A DNA stretch of 52,307 nt from Clostridiales bacterium. GTDB taxonomy: Bacteria; Bacillota; Clostridia; Oscillospirales; Oscillospiraceae. Position numbers and translations under genes: made by a program. Of the stretch, positions 1 through 7,229 are shown in pieces. Within the stretch, counting starts at the first letter, position 1, and each line of letters starts with the position of its first letter. The notes below the pieces were generated by a model, which saw only the letters and a list, made by a program, of their open reading frames with translations, searched no databases and had not been told where the DNA came from. The stretch lies in the NCBI GenBank assembly GCA_021203325.1, contig JAJQBL010000088.1, forward strand, positions 1 to 52,307. Reading direction: 5' to 3'.

Positions 1-274
1 AGGCAACGAGGTAGCAGGCCGTGATGTTGACGGCGAACCGCAGGACGCTTTTGGGAGAGCTGTCGCTGCTCCGGAAGGTGAAATGCTTGTTGAGAAAATA
101 GCTCAGGATGCTGCCGAAGATGTAGTTGGAGGCCGAGGACACCCAATAGCTCAGGTGAAACACGTTGTAGAACAGGAACATGATGGCCGTGCCGAAGAGG
201 GTGTTGGCGATGCCGACCAGGATGAATTTCCAGAAGGTTTTGTCGAAAATGCGGGCCAGCAGGTTATGTTTCAT
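1..274 (-). CDS. GtrA-family membrane protein, partial (C-terminus beyond window)
   Basis: GtrA-like proteins are small four-helix membrane proteins that work beside a GT2 polyprenyl-phosphate glycosyltransferase, probably moving the lipid-linked sugar across the membrane. The visible 91 residues begin MKHNLLARIFDKTFWKFI and contain hydrophobic helices with the family-typical stretch around FGSILSYFLNKHFTF. The ATG at 274 lies inside the end of the upstream GT2 gene (11-bp overlap), which implies translational coupling and a shared job. The gene runs off the left edge, so its last helix and stop are not seen. Family call is secure; the sugar is unknown. Confidence 0.85.
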   Translation of the reverse strand, partial: MKHNLLARIFDKTFWKFILVGIANTLFGTAIMFLFYNVFHLSYWVSSASNYIFGSILSYFLNKHFTFRSSDSSPKSVLRFAVNITACYLVA

Positions 275-1238
275 GGCTTTTCCCGTCCTCATAGGTTCGC
301 TCGCTGATGATATATCTGGGCCGGGCCTTTGTCTCCAGATAGATTTTCCCGATGTATTCACCGATCACCCCAAGGCACAGGAGCTGAATCCCGCCCATGA
401 AGCATACGATGCAGACAATACTTGTCCACCCGGCCACCGTGATTCCGATCATACTGCTGACCACCGCCCATATGATGCCGATAAAGCTCAGAATGGCGAT
501 GATCAGCCCGAGGCCGGTGATCATCCGAATCGGTTTGACCGACAGGCTCGTGATGCCGTCAAAGGCCAGCGCCAGCATTTTCCTGAGGGGATAGTGGCTT
601 TTCCCGGCAATTCGTTCTGCACGTTCGTAATAAACGCTTGTGCTTTTGAAGCCGACCAACGGCACCATACCCCTTAAAAAGAGGTTGACCTCTTTGAAGT
701 TGGCAAGCTCCTGAAGCACACGGCTGCTGATCAGGCGATAGTCTGCATGGTTGAACACGACCTCCGCGCCCATCCAGTTCATGAGCCTGTAAAAGCTCTC
801 TGCGGTGAAGCGCTTAAAGAATGTGTCGGTATCCCGCCTGCTTCTGACGCCGTAGACGACCTCACAGCCCTCCAGATAGGCATCCACCATGGCATCCATG
901 GCGTTGATGTCGTCCTGTCCGTCGCAGTCAATGGAGATGGTGATGTCGCACCGGTCTTTTGCCTCCATCAGACCGGCCAGAACCGCGTTCTGGTGGCCTC
1001 GGTTCCGGCTCTGTGAAATGCCGGTGTAATGGGGGTTTTCCCTCGCCAGATTGCAGATGATTTCCCATGTGCGGTCTTTGGAGCCGTCGTTGACGAACAG
1101 AATCGTGCTGTCCCCGGCAATTTTGCCGGAGGAAATCAGCCCGTTCAGCTTTTGGAGGAACATGGGGGCGGTGAGGGGGAGTACGGCCTCCTCGTTGTAG
1201 CAGGGGATGATGATAGAAAGTGTTGGCTTATGTTTCAT
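264..1238 (-). CDS. GT2 polyprenyl-phosphate glycosyltransferase (GtrB/DPM1-like)
   Basis: 324 aa. Such enzymes transfer a sugar from a nucleotide donor to undecaprenyl phosphate on the cytoplasmic face. N-terminal GT-A fold: SIIIPCYNEE at about residues 8-17, FVNDGSKDRT near 50, and the metal-binding region SIDCDGQDD near 103. Two C-terminal membrane segments (about 240-300) are typical of the GtrB/ArnC group. ATG at 1238 follows GGGAGGACAGT. It sits 12 bp after the upstream GT-C gene and overlaps GtrA downstream, so the three form one operon: lipid-linked sugar synthesis, flipping, and use by the GT-C enzyme. Confidence 0.9.
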   Translation of the reverse strand: MKHKPTLSIIIPCYNEEAVLPLTAPMFLQKLNGLISSGKIAGDSTILFVNDGSKDRTWEIICNLARENPHYTGISQSRNRGHQNAVLAGLMEAKDRCDITISIDCDGQDDINAMDAMVDAYLEGCEVVYGVRSRRDTDTFFKRFTAESFYRLMNWMGAEVVFNHADYRLISSRVLQELANFKEVNLFLRGMVPLVGFKSTSVYYERAERIAGKSHYPLRKMLALAFDGITSLSVKPIRMITGLGLIIAILSFIGIIWAVVSSMIGITVAGWTSIVCIVCFMGGIQLLCLGVIGEYIGKIYLETKARPRYIISERTYEDGKSHET

Positions 1239-1250
1239 ACTGTCCTCCCA

Positions 1251-3176
1251 TTACGCAATCAGCTGATACAGGCAATAAGTTCTGACCGACCCTTCAAAAT
1301 AGAAGGACGCCTGTGCCACACATTCATACAGGTCGGTGTCCAGTTCCGTGTCTCGTGTGACAACAAAATCCACCTTGCCCTGCTGGATAAATTCGTTTTG
1401 GGTCTCCATAATCTCAGCCAGCCCAATGTTCAAATTACAAAAATATTTACAGTTAGGAACGATACCTGTTGTTGTATAAAATCCTCCGTCCAAAAAGCCG
1501 TAATTCAGCAAGGTTGCATCTTCCACCTCTGCGATTATTTCTGCAAACTGGTATTGCGGCAAATCGGATTTGCTGTATTGCATCAGATAGGTATTGCCAC
1601 ACAGGGCGAAGGCAAGCACAGCACTTAGAACACAAACCAGACTGCCGCGATATTGATTGACAATGCGTGGCATTGATGGTATATGCAGATAGTTTCTATA
1701 GCAATTCCGAATAAGTTCAAAGGCGGCCGCCATACCAATAGGAGTAAAGACACTGAAAATCAGCGAATAATATGTGTATCTCCGTCCGCCAATATAGACA
1801 AGCAAAAAGGTTCCCACTGCCGAAGCTGCGATAAACCAAAAATCAGAATCCTTTTTCTTCAGCAAAGACAGTCCCCCAATTCCGGCTATAACTGCGGGGA
1901 CTAAATTATAGTGCAGAATATTTTTTGCACCGCCCAGCAGATTATAGATGCCTGAAGCAAGTAATGAGCCGTTGGACGATACCGAATATGCAAACAGATT
2001 ATCGTAGAAATATACCGTCCACAAATCCGAAAGTGCATGATTTATAATAAAATATAGTAAAATTGGGAAGGAAAGCGCCAGAACGCCTGCGGCGATAAGC
2101 AGGAGCATCTGAAACAGCTTTTTTACTTTTCGATGTTTGATGAGCAGGAAAGCCGGAACGCAAATCCACCCGATGTAAAATCCCAGCATGGAAAACTTGA
2201 TCCACAGCACACAGGCTAACGTTATACCAATCGCCAGACATTCCAATGGAGAGGGGGATTGTTTGCGCCGCAGGCCCTTCATTCCGACATAAATGGCAAA
2301 TGCAAAAAACGGAAGGCACAATTCTTCTGCGCTGTCACCATGGCAAAAGGAGGATGCACTGTATACTAATGCGGACAGTACGGGAACCAGCAAGATGCTT
2401 GCGGAACTGCAATAAAGCCTCATTATTTTGAAGGCGTAAAACAGAAATACCGCACAGGCGATTATTTCAAGGAAATACACCCCTAAAAACGATGTTTCAG
2501 ACACCATCGCAGCCAGCGCATGGAGCATATAAAGGAGGGGCCCCTTTTGCTCAAATAAGTCCCGGTAAGGCACCAGCCCGTGGAGCATGGATTTTCCCAC
2601 AGTAAGAAAACAGTTGGCATCAACCCAATCGTTAAAGGGGTATAGCGGGGAGGATTTTGAGCAAATGGTGATTGTGACAACAGCAGTCGCCAGTATCAGA
2701 AGCATTTGAGGTTTTTCAATGCGGAGCGCATTTTCAGTTGTTATGCCGGAGCGTGCTTCCGCATCGGGGGATGATAAATTTAACAGGATGAATTCAAGGA
2801 TAAGATTTAAGAAGTAAAATCCGACAATACCTCCTGCCGCGGCAAGTGCAAACACAATGAGTTTAGAATCAATCCCCAACTGTGTACCCAGCGACTGTAA
2901 TTTGCTGCTGTAAATCATTGCATCATAGAAAAAATAAGCAGTGACAGCCAGAAAGGACACTGTTAAAACGACAGACAGCAATGATAGATTTGTTTTCCAA
3001 AATGCAGATAGATTTCTCAAAAAGAACGATGCGATAAACAAAACAGCAATTATGACTGCTGCCGTCAATAATCCGGTCAGCGAAGTCGCAAACAACATCG
3101 CAAATGCTCCACCGGAAATAATCAGTGGAATATTTTTTCTCAAATTTTGAAAAGGGTGCTTCATTTTTGCGTACAT
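1251..3176 (-). CDS. Multi-pass membrane glycosyltransferase, GT-C type (GT39-like)
   Basis: 641 aa from ATG 3176 (MYAKMKHPFQ). An in-frame TTG at 3194 lies in the ribosome binding site AGAGGAAAGAG, so the shorter start is chosen. Roughly a dozen hydrophobic helices. The first large loop has an acidic residue in DWVDANCFLTVGK and then YRDLFEQKGPLLY, the arrangement seen in GT-C enzymes that use polyprenyl-phosphate sugars outside the membrane. First gene of the operon that continues into GT2 and GtrA. The acceptor may be a wall polymer or surface glycan and cannot be told. An extended -10-like TGC-TACAAT on the minus strand (3213-3218) could give a basal promoter; a candidate invertible promoter lies further upstream. 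Confidence 0.75.
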   Translation of the reverse strand: MYAKMKHPFQNLRKNIPLIISGGAFAMLFATSLTGLLTAAVIIAVLFIASFFLRNLSAFWKTNLSLLSVVLTVSFLAVTAYFFYDAMIYSSKLQSLGTQLGIDSKLIVFALAAAGGIVGFYFLNLILEFILLNLSSPDAEARSGITTENALRIEKPQMLLILATAVVTITICSKSSPLYPFNDWVDANCFLTVGKSMLHGLVPYRDLFEQKGPLLYMLHALAAMVSETSFLGVYFLEIIACAVFLFYAFKIMRLYCSSASILLVPVLSALVYSASSFCHGDSAEELCLPFFAFAIYVGMKGLRRKQSPSPLECLAIGITLACVLWIKFSMLGFYIGWICVPAFLLIKHRKVKKLFQMLLLIAAGVLALSFPILLYFIINHALSDLWTVYFYDNLFAYSVSSNGSLLASGIYNLLGGAKNILHYNLVPAVIAGIGGLSLLKKKDSDFWFIAASAVGTFLLVYIGGRRYTYYSLIFSVFTPIGMAAAFELIRNCYRNYLHIPSMPRIVNQYRGSLVCVLSAVLAFALCGNTYLMQYSKSDLPQYQFAEIIAEVEDATLLNYGFLDGGFYTTTGIVPNCKYFCNLNIGLAEIMETQNEFIQQGKVDFVVTRDTELDTDLYECVAQASFYFEGSVRTYCLYQLIA

Positions 3177-3319
3177 GGTTCTCTTTCCTCTCAAACTTTG
3201 GTATCGTGTATCATTGTAGCAATCTTATTGCGTTTGACCGTTTTCCGTTTTCTGCACACCAATGGCCTAGTACGTCATTTTCAAGCCAGAATTTCCCATA
3301 GGTCATTGCACTCAAATCA

Positions 3320-3358
3320 TTAGAAATCAGGGCATATTTTGATATACCTGCCGTCCAT
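3320..3358 (-). other. Possible 12-codon leader ORF upstream of the glycan operon
   Basis: ATG 3358 is preceded by CGGAGG at good spacing and encodes MDGRYIKICPDF then TAA. It lies between the candidate invertible promoter and the GT-C gene on the same strand, so it would be in the leader of an ON-orientation transcript. Too short to assert coding; the ribosome binding site is the only support. Confidence 0.25.
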
Positions 3359-3394
3359 GAGAAATACCTCCGTTGTCAAACTTGCTTTCAAAAT

Positions 3395-3536
3395 GTGTAC
3401 CTTTGCAAAGTGAGCCGTATCCGCTGTTCCACCGTCCGGTGATTTGTTTTTCGCTCGGAAAAGTATTGCAAAGGAGGGATTCTGGTGCTATAATGGGACA
3501 GCAATATTGTGAACGAAAGAGTTTGCAAAGGTACAC
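3395..3536. repeat. 15-bp inverted repeats around a promoter: candidate invertible segment
   Basis: GTGTACCTTTGCAAA at 3395-3409 is exactly repeated in reverse complement at 3522-3536 (TTTGCAAAGGTACAC). The 112 bp between them contain one well-formed promoter and no gene. The arms sit at the junction between the host glycan operon and the truncated prophage. This matches the layout of site-specific invertons. A phage attachment-site remnant is an alternative, but I found no matching core near the integrase end. Confidence 0.55.
3466..3494 (+). promoter_or_regulatory. Sigma-A-type promoter inside the inverted repeats
   Basis: TTGCAA (3466-3471), 17-bp spacer, perfect TATAAT (3489-3494). In the present orientation it reads right, antisense to the prophage tail genes. 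If the segment flipped, the promoter would occupy about 3437-3465 on the minus strand and read into the GT-C/GT2/GtrA operon with a leader of about 250 nt. Confidence 0.65.
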
Positions 3537-3554
3537 TTTTCCAAATTCACCCGC

Positions 3555-3701
3555 TCACCCCTCCTCTTCCAATTTCCTGGCTTTGGCGTAAAAAGTCCCC
3601 TCCGGCTGGCCGTACGCCTTGATAAGCTTCTTCTGGGCCCGGGCGGTGAGGCGCAGGCGGTACACGGTGCCGTTCAGGGTGAGTTCATAAGCACGTTTCA
3701 T
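3555..3701 (-). CDS. Small phage protein, possibly truncated tail assembly chaperone
   Basis: 48 aa, beginning MKRAYELTLNGTVYRLRLTA and ending KLEEEG. It directly follows the tail tube gene, where siphophages encode the tail assembly chaperone, and the opening beta-strand pattern (short polar start, NGTVYRLRL) suits the N-terminus of such proteins. Usual chaperones are 90-130 aa, so this looks cut short. It is the last phage gene before host DNA. The assignment rests mainly on position; it could be an intact unknown small protein. Confidence 0.5.
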   Translation of the reverse strand: MKRAYELTLNGTVYRLRLTARAQKKLIKAYGQPEGTFYAKARKLEEEG

Positions 3702-3764
3702 ACTGATTCAGTCCTTTTCAGAAAAAGGCGGCCCCTCATCAGGAGCCGCCTGCATTATTGGTTC

Positions 3765-4175
3765 TCACGCGCTGGGGTTCGTCACGGTCCAGTCGCTCTG
3801 GAGGCTGACGGAGGCGGTGGCCTCAATCAGTTCGTCCACCCCCACGCCGTTGACCACGGTGTTGATGTAGCCGGTGGTGGAAAAGCTGGTGCCGTCGGGG
3901 ACAGTCACCACCACCGGGACGATGTCCCCCGCATCCTGGAGGGCTTTCAGCACCCGGTAGTCGCTGTCGGCGGCGCTGTTGTCAAAGAGGTAGGTGATTT
4001 CGAAGGCGTCCGCGTCCTGCACGCCGGGCACCTGCTTCTTCATCTTGTCCTTCAGGCAGGTGGCGTCCAGGTCGGAGGGTGCGCCGCCGATGTCGCCAAT
4101 TTTCGTCACATAGTTCAGCTCAGTGGAGTTGATGGTCACACTGACGCCGATGCTGGCATAGCCTTGGGTTGCCAT
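3765..4175 (-). CDS. Major tail (tube) protein
   Basis: 136 aa, starting MATQGYASIGVSVTINST. Beta-rich, with the fold-typical middle KIGDIGGAPSDLDATCLKDK and a C-terminal IEATASVSLQSDWTV strand, as in siphophage tail tube proteins that stack as hexamers around the tape measure. ATG 4175 follows a GAAAGGAAT site. The toxin-antitoxin cassette on the other strand separates it from the tail completion gene upstream. With no tape measure gene in the element it cannot assemble a tail of its own. Confidence 0.8.
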   Translation of the reverse strand: MATQGYASIGVSVTINSTELNYVTKIGDIGGAPSDLDATCLKDKMKKQVPGVQDADAFEITYLFDNSAADSDYRVLKALQDAGDIVPVVVTVPDGTSFSTTGYINTVVNGVGVDELIEATASVSLQSDWTVTNPSA

Positions 4176-4250
4176 ATAGAATCATTCCTTTCAGTTTTGA
4201 GTGGATTTTGAGAATCGTTTGTAAAAAAGGCGGCTGAGTAGAAAAAACGC

Positions 4251-4279
4251 TTGACAATATGGGATAAATCCCATATACT
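4251..4279 (+). promoter_or_regulatory. Toxin-antitoxin promoter with operator in the spacer
   Basis: TTGACA (4251-4256), 17-bp spacer, TATACT (4274-4279). The spacer and first -10 bases form an 18-bp palindrome, TATGGGAT-AA-ATCCCATA (4258-4275), well placed for autorepression by the HTH antitoxin or the toxin-antitoxin complex. Confidence 0.8.
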
Positions 4280-4310
4280 GATCGTAGAAAGACAGATGGA
4301 GCGGGAGCCG

Positions 4311-4667
4311 ATGGAAATTATCTTTTACGAGCTGCCGGACGGAAGCGCACCGGCGGCGGACTTTATACGGAGCCTGGAGCCGAAAATGGAGGCAAAAATG
4401 CTCCGTATGATTGACCTGTTGGAGAAGTACGGCGGCGATTTGCGGGAACCCTATTCCAAGACCCTGGGCGACGGCATATTTGAATTGCGGGCGCAGATGG
4501 GGAATAATATCACAAGGGTGCTATATTTCTTCTTTATCGGCAACAGAGCCGTCCTGACAAACGGCTTCACCAAGAAATCACAGCAGACCCCGCCGGGGGA
4601 GATTGACCAGGCAAAGCGCTATCGGCAGGACTACCAGACAAAGGAGGCGACCAGACATGGCCTTTGA
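4311..4667 (+). CDS. HigB-like (phage Gp49/RelE superfamily) toxin
   Basis: 118 aa from ATG 4311, which follows GGAGCGGGAG; the ATG at 4296 would lie too close to the predicted transcript start to have a ribosome binding site. Motifs of the phage-derived Gp49-like HigB group: IIFYELPDGSAPAADFI, LEKYGGDLREPYSKTLGDGIFELR, then TRVLYFFFIGNRAVLTNGFTKK. Members are ribosome-dependent or free mRNA endonucleases. Toxin-first order with an 11-bp overlap into the HTH antitoxin is the HigBA layout. The cassette is on the plus strand inside the minus-strand tail module, so it is a self-contained phage moron. Confidence 0.85.
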   Translation: MEIIFYELPDGSAPAADFIRSLEPKMEAKMLRMIDLLEKYGGDLREPYSKTLGDGIFELRAQMGNNITRVLYFFFIGNRAVLTNGFTKKSQQTPPGEIDQAKRYRQDYQTKEATRHGL

Positions 4668-4941
4668 AGCATTTAAGAGCGCAGAGCTGCAAAAGCCGGA
4701 GGTTCGGGCTGAGTATGACAGCCTGGAACCGGAATTTTCCATTATGCAAGCCATGATTGACGCAAGGCTGGAAACCGGCATGACCCAAAAGGAGCTGTCG
4801 GAACGCACCGGCATTTCCCAGAGCGAGATCAGCCGATATGAGCGTGGCGCCGGGAACCCCTCGGTCAGAACGCTGCGGCGCATCGCCGCCGGGTTGGGCC
4901 GCAGCCTGAAAATCGAATTTGAACCCCGAAAGACGGTTTGA
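4657..4941 (+). CDS. HigA-like XRE antitoxin
   Basis: 94 aa from ATG 4657, preceded by AAAGGAGG; the longer frame from 4603 lies inside the toxin gene. An XRE helix-turn-helix occupies about residues 38-92: ARLETGMTQKELSERTGISQSEISRYERG then PSVRTLRRIAAGLG. The N-terminal 35 residues (FEAFKSAELQKPEVRAEYDSL) resemble the toxin-binding arm of HigA. Likely binds the palindrome in its own promoter. A terminator follows immediately. Confidence 0.85.
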   Translation: MAFEAFKSAELQKPEVRAEYDSLEPEFSIMQAMIDARLETGMTQKELSERTGISQSEISRYERGAGNPSVRTLRRIAAGLGRSLKIEFEPRKTV

Positions 4942-4948
4942 CCGCTGG

Positions 4949-4985
4949 CAGGTCGCTGCTTTTTGGCAGCGGCCTGTTCCTTTTG
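4949..4985 (+). terminator. Intrinsic terminator after the toxin-antitoxin pair
   Basis: Stem CAGGTCGCTGC (4949-4959) pairs with GCAGCGGCCTG (4966-4976), one G-U pair, loop of six, followed by TTCCTTTTGTC. It keeps the cassette from reading against the minus-strand neck genes. Confidence 0.65.
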
Positions 4986-4996
4986 TCTGCCCTCAG

Positions 4997-5380
4997 TCAA
5001 TCAATCAAGCGGAGCGTCCGCTTATCCACCCTCCGGCCAAACCGGAAGGTTTTCCGAAAATAACCGTTCTCCATCCCCAGCGCCCCCGCGTACTCCCGCA
5101 GGAAGCCGATGGAGAGGAGGGCGGTATTCACCAGCGGGGCCAGCGTCCGCAGTTCGTCGGCCTCCGGCCCCCACAGGTCGATTTGATAGCTGAGCCTGTC
5201 CACCACCAGCCGCCCGGAGACCTGGCTGTTGTCCAGCTCGGTGACGGTGATCAGCGCCCCGGTGGGGACTTTGCGGGGCCACTGAGCGCTGACGGTGTAA
5301 GATATGTCAGTATCCAGCCCCTCCAGCGTCGCCCGGATGATGGGGAGGGCGTCCGCCAAAATCAGGCTTGTTTCCGTCAT
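4997..5380 (-). CDS. Tail completion/terminator protein (DUF3168-like)
   Basis: 127 aa (MTETSLILADALPIIRATL). The pattern V(D)RLSYQIDLWGPEADELRTLAPLVNTALLSIGF matches small neck proteins that cap the tail tube at the head-proximal end. It overlaps the gp10-like gene by 4 bp (ATGA), as neck genes commonly do. Position before the tail tube gene supports the role. Sequence similarity in this family is low, so the exact neck part is inferred from order. Confidence 0.65.
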   Translation of the reverse strand: MTETSLILADALPIIRATLEGLDTDISYTVSAQWPRKVPTGALITVTELDNSQVSGRLVVDRLSYQIDLWGPEADELRTLAPLVNTALLSIGFLREYAGALGMENGYFRKTFRFGRRVDKRTLRLID

Positions 5381-5892
5381 TTGAGGAACACCTCCTCAAT
5401 GGCCCCGCCCAGGCCCTCCAGAACGGCGTCCTCGCTGGCGGTCAGGGCGTTGTACAGGAAAGCTTTGGCGGGCACGCCCTCGGTGTAAACGAATCCGCCT
5501 TTTTCGCCCTCCGCGTATTCCTCGCCCCGCATGGCCGCCGCCTCCTCGCTCTGGTAGACCCAGCCGTCCGGCCGGTGGCTGACGCCCAGCTCCGCCGCTT
5601 TGGGGTGTGGGTTTGCCGCCCCCATCGGCCCGGTGCCGAACTCGTGGTAGATGGCGGGGGCATAGCTGGTTTTCACGCCGCCCTCGATCTGGTCGCCGTT
5701 GGCCTCCACATAGCTTTCCAGGCTGTTCCGGAGCCTGCCGTAGTTCACCGGTGCGCCCTCTCTGGCCTGGGCGGCGATTTGCTCTGCCAGCCTGGCGGCC
5801 CGGGTGACGGTGGCCCGCTGGAGTTTGTCCGGGGACTGCTCCAGGGCGGAGATCAGGGCCTCCAGCAGCGCCGAAGTGACAGTTTCAGACAT
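5377..5892 (-). CDS. HK97 gp10-like neck/tail protein
   Basis: 171 aa. It has the hallmark segment of the HK97-gp10 family: a helical start, then APVNYGRLRNSLES, then YAPAIYHEFGTGPMG near residues 75-90, and PAKAFLYNALTASE near the C-terminus. These proteins take part in head-tail joining. Adjacent genes overlap by 4 bp downstream, while 18 bp separate it from the small gene upstream. Typical capsid-side head-tail connector genes, about 100-120 aa each, are not seen between it and the capsid gene. Confidence 0.8.
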   Translation of the reverse strand: MSETVTSALLEALISALEQSPDKLQRATVTRAARLAEQIAAQAREGAPVNYGRLRNSLESYVEANGDQIEGGVKTSYAPAIYHEFGTGPMGAANPHPKAAELGVSHRPDGWVYQSEEAAAMRGEEYAEGEKGGFVYTEGVPAKAFLYNALTASEDAVLEGLGGAIEEVFLK

Positions 5893-5910
5893 CGCGCCGC
5901 CCCTCCTTCC

Positions 5911-6078
5911 TTATTCCGCTGCGGCGGTATCGGCTGCGGCCTCGGCTTTCGCCCTGGTTTTCGCCTTGGTCTTGGCCTTGGTGGCTTCCTCGGTGATGGT
6001 GTAACCGGCGTTTTTGAACGCCGCCACCTGAACGCCGCTCACCCGGAAGGTCTTACCGTTCTTGCTTGTGAGATACAT
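5911..6078 (-). CDS. Small structural-module protein of unknown role
   Basis: 55 aa, MYLTSKNGKTFRVSGVQVAA at the start and a Lys/Ala-rich tail (TKAKTKAKTRAKAEAAADTAAAE in part). ATG 6078 is preceded by AAAGGAGGAATGA. It occupies the slot between capsid and neck genes where some siphophages carry a short basic protein. No function can be assigned. Confidence 0.6.
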   Translation of the reverse strand: MYLTSKNGKTFRVSGVQVAAFKNAGYTITEEATKAKTKAKTRAKAEAAADTAAAE

Positions 6079-6097
6079 GATTCATTCCTCCTTTGGG

Positions 6098-6919
6098 TTA
6101 GGCCGTGGCCTTGTGGACGCCGATGGCCCCCTTCTTGCTGTTCAGGACGAAGGCATCGTAGCGGATGCGGCCCTCCACCAGCCAGCCGGAGATGCCGGGC
6201 GGGTTGTCGTGGATGGTGTAGTCGGTCAGCTTCTCCGGGCCGGGGGTGCAGATGGGGTTGGTGATGACGAAGTTCACCCCGTCCGGCAGATAGCTGGAGG
6301 GCACCTTCACCACAGGCACCCCGTCAATCTCGCCCACCTGTCCGTTGATGGCGATGCCGGTGGCCAGGTCGCCCATCTTGGTGAAGCTGTCGTCCAGCTT
6401 GATATACTTGTAGAAGGTGGGGGAGCAGTAGCACACCCGCCCGCCCTGATGGGCCTTGTTGTCGTCCAGGTCGGCCTGAACGGTCAGGAAGGCTTCATAG
6501 GCGTTGGTGGCGTCCACGGTGCCGGTCTCGGTGCTGCCCGCCCCGGCGCAGATGGCGGCCAGGCGGTAGGTGTCCACCTCAGGGATGATGACCTCGTCGA
6601 TCTGCCGCTGGAGGGCCTTGCCTGCCTCCATGGTCATCTGGGTGTCGTCCCGGCTCTTCTTGTCGATGGTGAAGGTGAAGGCCCGGTCCTGGGTCACCTT
6701 CAGCTCCTGCACCTCGTTCTCCAGCTCGGAGGGGTCGCCGTAGCGGTTGGTGCCGCTGGCGGTGTAGTCGTTCATCGCCACGGTGGGGATGGAGTAGACA
6801 TTCACCGTCTCCACACCCAGCCAGTCATAGTCCTGGTTCACCGCGCCCTGGGTGAGAGAGCCAAGGGTGAACCGCTCGTCGATTTTGTCAGAGTACTTGC
6901 TGGCATAGTTGACTGCCAT
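6098..6919 (-). CDS. Major capsid protein
   Basis: 273 aa, MAVNYASKYSDKIDERF. The opening, the ELKVTQDRAFTFTIDKKSRDDT segment around residues 72-93, a central domain (AAICAGAG, AFLTVQADLDDN), and late NPPGISGWLVEGRIRYDAFVLNSKK are those of the HK97-fold capsid proteins found behind DUF4355 scaffolds in clostridial siphophages. ATG 6919 follows CGAAAGGAATG. The scaffold gene lies upstream, separated by a repeat-filled spacer of about 310 bp. Confidence 0.85.
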   Translation of the reverse strand: MAVNYASKYSDKIDERFTLGSLTQGAVNQDYDWLGVETVNVYSIPTVAMNDYTASGTNRYGDPSELENEVQELKVTQDRAFTFTIDKKSRDDTQMTMEAGKALQRQIDEVIIPEVDTYRLAAICAGAGSTETGTVDATNAYEAFLTVQADLDDNKAHQGGRVCYCSPTFYKYIKLDDSFTKMGDLATGIAINGQVGEIDGVPVVKVPSSYLPDGVNFVITNPICTPGPEKLTDYTIHDNPPGISGWLVEGRIRYDAFVLNSKKGAIGVHKATA

Positions 6920-7229
6920 AATTTAATCATTCCTTTCGTTGGTTTCGTGGTTTGGTGCATAGTGCCCCGGTGCGCCTGTCAGGATGCAACCGCCTGCTTC
7001 TCCCGCACCCCGTAGGGGCGCACAGTGTGCGCCCGCCTGTTTGCGCCTCTGGAAGCCCTTTTGAAGGAGCTGTCAGCGCAGTCAGCTGAGGGGGTCGCGC
7101 CGTTGGAAACGCCCATACGTTGCCAAAGGATGCCACCGTTGCCGGGCGAACGCTGTTCGCCCCTACTGGAAAAGGGAAGGTCATCCTCCTGCGGAGGCGT
7201 GGGTGGGAATCATTGGCACCGATTTCCGC
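6920..7229. repeat. Intergenic spacer with palindromic interspersed repeats
   Basis: No gene seen. Two near-palindromes lie head to head: GGGCGCACAGTGTGCGCCC (7016-7034, preceded by GTAG) and GGGCGAACGCTGTTCGCCC (7144-7162, followed by CTAC). Between them is a third hairpin-forming segment, AAGGAGCTGTCAGCGCAGTC with its CTGAGGGGG end (about 7064-7095). The same two palindromes in reverse order occupy 12381-12526. They look like dispersed chromosomal palindromes inserted into phage spacers. Confidence 0.7.

Noticed and set aside
3395-3409. Inverted-repeat arm as the prophage attachment core
   Set aside because: No matching sequence was found near the integrase end (29376-29716), and attL/attR should be direct repeats across the element.
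3195-3554. Insertion-sequence remnant at the prophage left end
   Set aside because: No transposase frame and only 112 bp between the inverted repeats; promoter content fits an invertible switch better.
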